Below, one piece after another: positions 58,066-64,000 of a stretch of DNA of 64,000 nt. The notes beneath the pieces were generated by a model. It did no database searches and was not told the origin of the DNA. It saw only the letters and a list, made by a program, of their open reading frames with translations. Both the position numbers and the translations under genes were made by a program. Every line of letters begins with the position of its first letter. Positions within the stretch are counted from its first letter, which is position 1. This DNA comes from Sphingomonadales bacterium Ga0077557 (lineage in GTDB: Bacteria > Pseudomonadota > Alphaproteobacteria > Sphingomonadales > Sphingomonadaceae): NCBI GenBank assembly GCA_001464615.1, contig LNFI01000030.1:1-64000 (forward strand), in the 5' to 3' direction.

Positions 58066-59877
58066 ATGGCAACTCCGCTCGACCGCATCCGCAATTTCTC
58101 CATCATCGCGCATATCGATCACGGCAAGTCCACGCTTGCCGATCGCCTCATCCAGCAGACCGGCGGGCTGACTGCCCGCGAAATGTCGGAACAGGTTCTC
58201 GATAATATGGATATCGAGAAAGAGCGCGGCATCACCATCAAGGCGCAGACCGTCCGGCTGCAATATGTCGCCAAGGACGGGTTGGAATATGTCCTTAACC
58301 TAATGGACACGCCCGGCCACGTCGATTTCGCCTATGAGGTTAGTCGGAGCCTTGCGGCGTGCGAGGGTGCGCTGTTGGTGGTGGACGCAGCGCAGGGCGT
58401 GGAAGCCCAGACACTCGCCAATGTCTATCAGTCGATCGAGCATGATCACGAGATCGTGCCCGTCATCAACAAGATCGATCTGCCCGCCGCCGAACCCGAA
58501 AAGGTCCGCGCGGAGATCGAGGAAGTAATTGGCCTCGATGCCTCCAACGCGGTGCTGACCAGCGCCAAGTCTGGCATTGGCATAGCCGATGTGCTCGAGG
58601 CGATTGTCACCCGCATCCCGCCGCCCAAGGGCGATGCCGATGCACCGCTCAAGGCAATGCTCATCGATAGCTGGTATGACCCGTATCTCGGCGTCGTCAT
58701 TCTTGTCCGCGTGATGGCGGGCACGCTGAAAAAGGGACAGCTCGTCAAGTTTATGGCGACCGGCACCCAGCATCTGATCGACCGAGTCGGCTGTTTCCGG
58801 CCCAAGATCGAGCAGCTGACCGAGCTTGGCGTTGGCGAAATCGGCTTCATCACCGCCCAGATCAAGGAAGTCGCGCAAACCGCCGTCGGCGACACCATCA
58901 CCGACGTAAAACGCCCCGCGCTGGAGGCGCTGCCGGGCTTCAAGCTCGTCCAGCCAGTGGTGTTTTGCGGGCTGTTCCCGGTCGACGCCAACGACTTCGA
59001 CAAATTGCGGGAGAGCATTTCCAAGCTCCGCCTCAACGATGCCAGCTTCAGCTTCGAGATGGAATCGAGCGCCGCGCTTGGCTTCGGCTTCCGCTGCGGG
59101 TTCCTCGGGCTGCTCCATCTGGAAATCATCCAGGAGCGGCTGACCCGCGAATATGACCTCGACCTGATCACCACCGCGCCATCGGTGATCTACAAGATCA
59201 ACCTGACCTATGGCGGCGGCGAAATCGAACTCCACAACCCCGCCGACATGCCCGATCCGACCAAGATCGAAAGCATTTCGGAGCCTTGGATCGAGGCGGT
59301 GATCTATTGCCCCGACGAATATCTCGGCTCGATCCTGAAGCTCTGCCAGGACCGGCGCGGCATCCAGAAAAACCTCACTTATGTCGGTGGTCGCGCGCAG
59401 GTGACCTATGAACTGCCGCTCAACGAAGTCGTGTTCGATTTCTACGACCGGCTGAAGTCGATCTCACGCGGCTATGCCAGCTTCGACTATCACCAGATCG
59501 GCTACCGCGAGGGTGACCTCGTCAAGATGAGCATCATGGTCAATTCGGAGGCCGTCGATGCACTCAGCATGATCGTCCACCGTGGCACGGCGGAAAGCCG
59601 GGGCAGGGGCATGTGCGAGCGGCTGAAGGACCTGATCCCGCGCCATCTGTTCAAAATCCCGATCCAGGCGGCAATCGGCGGCAAGGTTATTGCCCGCGAG
59701 ACGATCGCGGCACTCCGCAAGGACGTGACCGCCAAATGCTATGGCGGCGACGCCAGCCGCAAACGCAAGCTGCTCGACAAGCAGAAAGAGGGCAAGAAGC
59801 GGATGCGCGAATATGGTTCGGTCAGCATCCCGCAAGAGGCGTTTATCGCGGCGTTGCGGATGGGGGATGAGGGGTAG
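58066..59877 (+). CDS. lepA: Elongation factor 4
   Basis: [22 protein letters not shown]; 603 aa. Confidence 0.98.
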   Translation: MATPLDRIRNFSIIAHIDHGKSTLADRLIQQTGGLTAREMSEQVLDNMDIEKERGITIKAQTVRLQYVAKDGLEYVLNLMDTPGHVDFAYEVSRSLAACEGALLVVDAAQGVEAQTLANVYQSIEHDHEIVPVINKIDLPAAEPEKVRAEIEEVIGLDASNAVLTSAKSGIGIADVLEAIVTRIPPPKGDADAPLKAMLIDSWYDPYLGVVILVRVMAGTLKKGQLVKFMATGTQHLIDRVGCFRPKIEQLTELGVGEIGFITAQIKEVAQTAVGDTITDVKRPALEALPGFKLVQPVVFCGLFPVDANDFDKLRESISKLRLNDASFSFEMESSAALGFGFRCGFLGLLHLEIIQERLTREYDLDLITTAPSVIYKINLTYGGGEIELHNPADMPDPTKIESISEPWIEAVIYCPDEYLGSILKLCQDRRGIQKNLTYVGGRAQVTYELPLNEVVFDFYDRLKSISRGYASFDYHQIGYREGDLVKMSIMVNSEAVDALSMIVHRGTAESRGRGMCERLKDLIPRHLFKIPIQAAIGGKVIARETIAALRKDVTAKCYGGDASRKRKLLDKQKEGKKRMREYGSVSIPQEAFIAALRMGDEG

Positions 59878-59884
59878 CGCGCGG

Positions 59885-61204
59885 TTACAATGTCAGCGTC
59901 ATTTCCGTGAATCCGTAATTGGTGTCGCCCGTCGCGGGCGCATCTGCGGCTTCGGTCAGGAATCCGCCTTTGAACAACTGCGTATAGCCCGCCGATAGCC
60001 GCACGCGTTTGGGAACCAACCAGTATCGCGCCCGCATGTCGATTTGCGTGCCCGCATAGCGCCCCGCTCGACCCGCCGGATCGCGCACGCCGGTGGCGCC
60101 GAAGCTGTCGCGCGGTTCGGCCAGCCAGAGCGGGCGGGCAGCGAGATAGCCGTCCCAGCGCTTGCCGGGGCTGACTTCAGCGCGTGCCTCGACGCTGATC
60201 AGATTTTGGCGGCTTATGGCGCCATAGAGGCTGGTCGGGCCGAATTCGAACACCCGCGCGCCAAACAGCGTGTCGAAGCGGGTGTATTGCCCCCCCGGGC
60301 GGTCGCCGCTGCCATAATCGACCGCAATGGCCAGGCGCGGCTTCCAGGGCGATTGAAACGTCTCGCCGATATGACCATGCACCGCCCAGGCGAAGACGGG
60401 CAGGGCGGTGACGTCGCTCGCGGCGGTGGTGGCATGCGTGGTGCCGCCTTGCCAGATGCCCTCCACCTCGAAATCGACTTGGCCCGGCGCTGGCCGTCGC
60501 ACCACGCGCACGCCGGGTACCCATAGTCGCCGGTCGCGGGTCAGGATGCCGGGCGCATCATGTTCAGCAAGCCGATAAAGATAGGCTTCTATTGCGGTCC
60601 CGTTGATCGGGCGGCTGGTGAAGATGCCGCCGAAAAACTGCACGCTGATCGATTCCCGGTCGAGCGCGACGCCCGCTGACCTTATGCCATCGCGGTCGTC
60701 CGGCAGGCGTGATTGCGGTACTGTCCAGAACAGTGTGGCCGTGTCGCCCGCCTTTGACCTCAGGTCGAAGCGCGCACCCGTGAAGGCATTGGTGGTGTTG
60801 CGATAGACCGACCGCGCGACCAGCCGCCGCGACCCGAGATCGAGCGTGAAGCGACCAAACTGCCCCTGGAAATGGTCGCTGAAATCGGTCTTGAGATACG
60901 CCTGGACGGGCTCCAGCGCGTTGACCTCGGTCGTGGCTATCGACGATAGCGTTCGCTGGAAATAGCTGCGGCTGTCGAACAATTCGCCGCCGATCACCAA
61001 AGGTCCGGCATCATAATCGGCGGCAACGATGGTCCGCAGCAGCAACGCGGTATCGTCGGCGGGGGTGTTGGGGCGAAATTGGCCATCGATCGCCTCGACT
61101 CGGGCACGGATCGACAAGTCGATGGTCAGCGCGCCGTCCTTGGCGGCAGCGGGAATGGTGGTGCAGCCAGCCAGCAGTGCCGATGTCCAAATCCACCACC
61201 GCAT
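59885..61204 (-). CDS. Alginate export-family outer membrane porin
   Basis: MRWWIWTSALLAGCTT..., LGSRRLVARSVYRNTTNAFTG, beta-barrel pattern. Confidence 0.8.
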   Translation of the reverse strand: MRWWIWTSALLAGCTTIPAAAKDGALTIDLSIRARVEAIDGQFRPNTPADDTALLLRTIVAADYDAGPLVIGGELFDSRSYFQRTLSSIATTEVNALEPVQAYLKTDFSDHFQGQFGRFTLDLGSRRLVARSVYRNTTNAFTGARFDLRSKAGDTATLFWTVPQSRLPDDRDGIRSAGVALDRESISVQFFGGIFTSRPINGTAIEAYLYRLAEHDAPGILTRDRRLWVPGVRVVRRPAPGQVDFEVEGIWQGGTTHATTAASDVTALPVFAWAVHGHIGETFQSPWKPRLAIAVDYGSGDRPGGQYTRFDTLFGARVFEFGPTSLYGAISRQNLISVEARAEVSPGKRWDGYLAARPLWLAEPRDSFGATGVRDPAGRAGRYAGTQIDMRARYWLVPKRVRLSAGYTQLFKGGFLTEAADAPATGDTNYGFTEMTLTL

Positions 61205-61289
61205 CTTTCGTTTCCCCGGTCCTCGCATGGGCTGGTCTCGCTCACCAAGTGCTATATACGATGGGGAATAGCAACGGGAGTTGGTCGAC

Positions 61290-62057
61290 GTGCGCAGGCT
61301 GATCAAATTCGTAGTGATAATGACATTGGTCGGGACTGGCGCGCCTGCGATGGCAGCAGATCGAATCGCCCCCCTGATCCTCGCTGCTGCCTCGCTGCAG
61401 GAATCGATGAGCGCCGCAGCCGATGCCTGGGCGCGCCGGGGGCACCCGCGCCCGCTCATCTCTTTCGCCGCGTCGTCAGCCTTGGCGCGACAGGTCGCTG
61501 CGGGCGCCCCTGCCGACCTGTTTGTGTCGGCCGATGAGACTTGGATGGACGATCTCGCCAAGCGATCGCTGATCGTACCGACAACGCGGGTGTCGTTCCT
61601 CGGCAATCGCTTAGTGATCGTGGCGCCTGCAGCGAGCAAGGCCCGCCTAGATTTCCGTAATCCCGCTCGGCTGGTCGCAACCCTTGCGGCGGGGCCGCTG
61701 GCGATGGCCGACACCGACGCTGTCCCAGCGGGCAAATATGGTCGCGCCGCGCTGCAGAAGCTGGGCGTCTGGAACGCGGTGTCGCCCAGGGTCGTGCGTG
61801 CTGAAAATGTCCGCGCGGCGCTGGCGCTGGTTGAACGCGGTGTCGCCCCACTCGGAATTATCTATGCGACCGATGCCAGAGCATCGAAGGCGGTGCGCGT
61901 GGTCGCTGTATTTCCAACCAACAGCTATCCAGCGATCAGCTATCCTGTCGCGCGCCTAAAGGCGTCGACCAATCCGGAAGGGGAGGGCTTTCGCCGCTTC
62001 CTGGCTTCGCGCGAGGGAAAGGCCATTTTCGTACGCTATGGTTTCAGCGTACGCTGA
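61290..62057 (+). CDS. modA: Molybdate ABC transporter substrate-binding protein
   Basis: LAAASLQESMSAAADAW...FAASSALARQVAAGAPADLFVSADETWMD; GTG or upstream TTG start. Confidence 0.93.
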   Translation: MRRLIKFVVIMTLVGTGAPAMAADRIAPLILAAASLQESMSAAADAWARRGHPRPLISFAASSALARQVAAGAPADLFVSADETWMDDLAKRSLIVPTTRVSFLGNRLVIVAPAASKARLDFRNPARLVATLAAGPLAMADTDAVPAGKYGRAALQKLGVWNAVSPRVVRAENVRAALALVERGVAPLGIIYATDARASKAVRVVAVFPTNSYPAISYPVARLKASTNPEGEGFRRFLASREGKAIFVRYGFSVR

Positions 62058-62061
62058 CGCG

Positions 62062-62751
62062 ATGTTGTCTGCCGCTGATTGGGCCATCATCTGGCTAACG
62101 TTACAGGTTGGCGGCGTGGCGATGGCTGCCATGCTGCCAATCGCGTTCGCGCTTGCCTGGATTTTGGCGCGCACCAGTTTTCCGGGCAAAATTATCCTTG
62201 ATGGCATTGTGCATTTGCCGCTGGTGCTGCCGCCAGTGGTGACTGGCTGGTTGCTGCTGCTGGCCTTTGCGCCCAACGGGCCGATTGGCGGCTGGTTGCA
62301 GGCATGGTTCGGGATCAGCGTGTTGTTTCGGTGGACCGGGGCGGCGATTGCCGCTGGCGTGATGGCACTGCCGCTGATGGTGCGCGCGATGCGGCTGTCG
62401 ATCGAGGCCGTTGACCAGCGGCTCGAAAGCGCGGCGCGGACCTTGGGGGCAGGGCGCTGGCATGCTTTCCGCACGATCACGTTGCCGCTCAGCATGCCGG
62501 GCATCCTGGCCGGGCTAGTGCTGGGTTTCGCGCGATCGATCGGCGAGTTTGGTGCGACGATCACCTTTGTCTCCAACGTGCCGGGCCAGACGCAAACCCT
62601 GCCGCTGGCCATTTATGGCGCGCTCCAATTGCCAGATGGCGAGGCGGTGGTCGTCCGCCTTGCGCTGGTATCCGTGGCCTTGTCGCTGGCGGCACTGGTC
62701 GGGTCAGAGCTGTTGGCGCGGCGCAGCGGGCGGGGGCTGCATGTCCTTTGA
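62062..62751 (+). CDS. modB: Molybdate ABC transporter permease
   Basis: LPLVLPPVVTGWLLLL...RSIGEFGATITFVSNVPGQTQTLP. Confidence 0.95.
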   Translation: MLSAADWAIIWLTLQVGGVAMAAMLPIAFALAWILARTSFPGKIILDGIVHLPLVLPPVVTGWLLLLAFAPNGPIGGWLQAWFGISVLFRWTGAAIAAGVMALPLMVRAMRLSIEAVDQRLESAARTLGAGRWHAFRTITLPLSMPGILAGLVLGFARSIGEFGATITFVSNVPGQTQTLPLAIYGALQLPDGEAVVVRLALVSVALSLAALVGSELLARRSGRGLHVL

Positions 62752-63361
62752 TGTCGATATCACGGCGCGGGTCGGCGATACCGATGTCGCGGTCCGGCTG
62801 ATGCCAGTGGATGGGCTGACGATCTTGTTCGGCCCGTCGGGGGTCGGCAAAACCAGCGTGCTCAACATGATCGCCGGCCTGCGGCGCCCCGATCGCGGGC
62901 ACGTGGTTGTTGCCGGAAGCCGCTTATTCGACGCCGCCTGCGGCATTGATCGTCCCGTGCCCGAACGCCGTGCAGGCTATGTCTTTCAGGAACCGCGCCT
63001 CTTCCCGCATCTGCGCGTGGGGGCCAATCTGCTTTATGGGCAAGCGCTCGCCCCGGTTGCGGATCACTGGATTGACCTGCCGACGGTGACGGCTTTTTTG
63101 GGCATTGGCCATCTGCTTGATCGCTGGCCGCGCAGCTTGTCGGGCGGCGAAGCGCGGCGGGTGGCGATTGGGCGGGCGCTGCTGGCCGCGCCGCGCTTTT
63201 TGTTGCTCGACGAGCCGCTGTCGTCGCTCGATCGGCCGCGTCGAGAAGAAGTGATGACCGCGATTGAGCATATCCGCGACGTGCTCAAACTGCCAATCCT
63301 GATGGTCACGCATGATCACCAGGAAGCCGAACGGCTCGGTACCCAGATTATCGAAATGTAA
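62741..63361 (+). CDS. modC: Molybdate ABC transporter ATP-binding protein (short, no obvious Mop domain)
   Basis: FGPSGVGKTSVLNMIAG, SLSGGEARRVAIGRALLAAPRFLLLDEP. Confidence 0.93.
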   Translation: MSFDVDITARVGDTDVAVRLMPVDGLTILFGPSGVGKTSVLNMIAGLRRPDRGHVVVAGSRLFDAACGIDRPVPERRAGYVFQEPRLFPHLRVGANLLYGQALAPVADHWIDLPTVTAFLGIGHLLDRWPRSLSGGEARRVAIGRALLAAPRFLLLDEPLSSLDRPRREEVMTAIEHIRDVLKLPILMVTHDHQEAERLGTQIIEM

Positions 63362-63369
63362 CCAACGAA

Positions 63370-63443
63370 AAGGGGCCGCCGCCCCAGAACCAGGGACCCA
63401 TGCGGGGGCATGGTTCACTGGTTCTTTTTGGGCGACGGCCCGC
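63370..63443. terminator. Long bidirectional stem-loop between convergent genes
   Basis: GGGGCCGCCGCCCCAGAACCAG...CTGGTTCTTTTTGGGCGACGGCCCG with inner CCATGC/GCATGG. Confidence 0.8.
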
Positions 63444-63461
63444 CAGGAGGCGATTAACCGA

Positions 63462-64000
63462 TTAGAAGCCCAATCGCGCCTGCACGCCAACAATCCGTGG
63501 TTCGTTGATGAAGCCCGTCAGGTTGTTGAAATCAATCGCGCTGACACTGCGGATCTGGTTGGTGACGTTGCGCACAAAGACGCCGACATCAAGCTTGTTG
63601 TCGAGCTTATAGCCCAGTTTCAGGCCGCCCTCGAGCAACGAGCGCCCGCGGAACTCGACTGCCTCATACAGGAAATAGTTGATTGAGCTGCGGAAGGCCC
63701 AGTCCGTGAAGAGATAGACTTCACCGCTGCCCACCGGCACAGCATAACGCCCCGTCCAGTTGACAACAAAGCGCGGCGCCTGGGGCAGATCATTGCCGTT
63801 GATCCGGGCAAGACCAGCAACGACAGGATCAGTTGGAGTGCAGACCCCCGATCCGCATGGCGCGACGCCAATCGTCGGATCGCGCAATTCGGTGAAGTTG
63901 TAGCTGCCGCTCGCCGTCAGCACCAACGCGGGGATGGGGCGTGCCTCGAACTCCGCTTCAACGCCGTACCCCACCGCATTGGCGGCAGACAGCAACCGCG
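63462..64000 (-). CDS. TonB-dependent receptor, C-terminal part (truncated by window end)
   Basis: ASGSYNFTELRDPT..., YKLDNKLDVGVFVRNVTNQ..., C-terminal VGVQARLGF. Confidence 0.85.
   Translation of the reverse strand, partial: RLLSAANAVGYGVEAEFEARPIPALVLTASGSYNFTELRDPTIGVAPCGSGVCTPTDPVVAGLARINGNDLPQAPRFVVNWTGRYAVPVGSGEVYLFTDWAFRSSINYFLYEAVEFRGRSLLEGGLKLGYKLDNKLDVGVFVRNVTNQIRSVSAIDFNNLTGFINEPRIVGVQARLGF

Overview
This 64 kb window is GC-rich alphaproteobacterial chromosome, most likely Sphingomonadales judging from gene content and repeat families. It is mostly ordinary gene-dense chromosome: putA, mscS-like, tamA/tamB, glnA-glnB, map, a complete cbb3 oxidase operon (ccoNOQP-GHIS) followed by ompW/hemN/fnr, glmU/glmS, gph, pnuC/nadR-like, lepA, modABC, and one tRNA-Gly. 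No rRNA, CRISPR array, transposase or clear prophage was seen. The most interesting signals are: (1) a membrane-embedded protein with a complete eukaryote-like SET plus post-SET methyltransferase domain, whose upstream region holds 7 GANTC (CcrM) sites in 104 bp; (2) a perfect alphaproteobacterial SOS box (GTTC-N7-GTTC) between an S24/LexA-like regulator and a divergent two-gene operon of unknown function; (3) palindromic repeats inserted in frame inside two enzymes (PutA and a type IIG-like DNA methylase); (4) two copies of a ~145-150 bp palindromic element, each filling a convergent gene junction; (5) FNR boxes TTGACCNNNATCAA-type upstream of ccoN and in the ompW/hemN divergent gap, with a [4Fe-4S]-type FNR encoded next door; (6) several small unannotated ORFs and an in-frame 12-bp tandem repeat in gph. 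All assignments come from reading the sequence and family recall; no database search was run.
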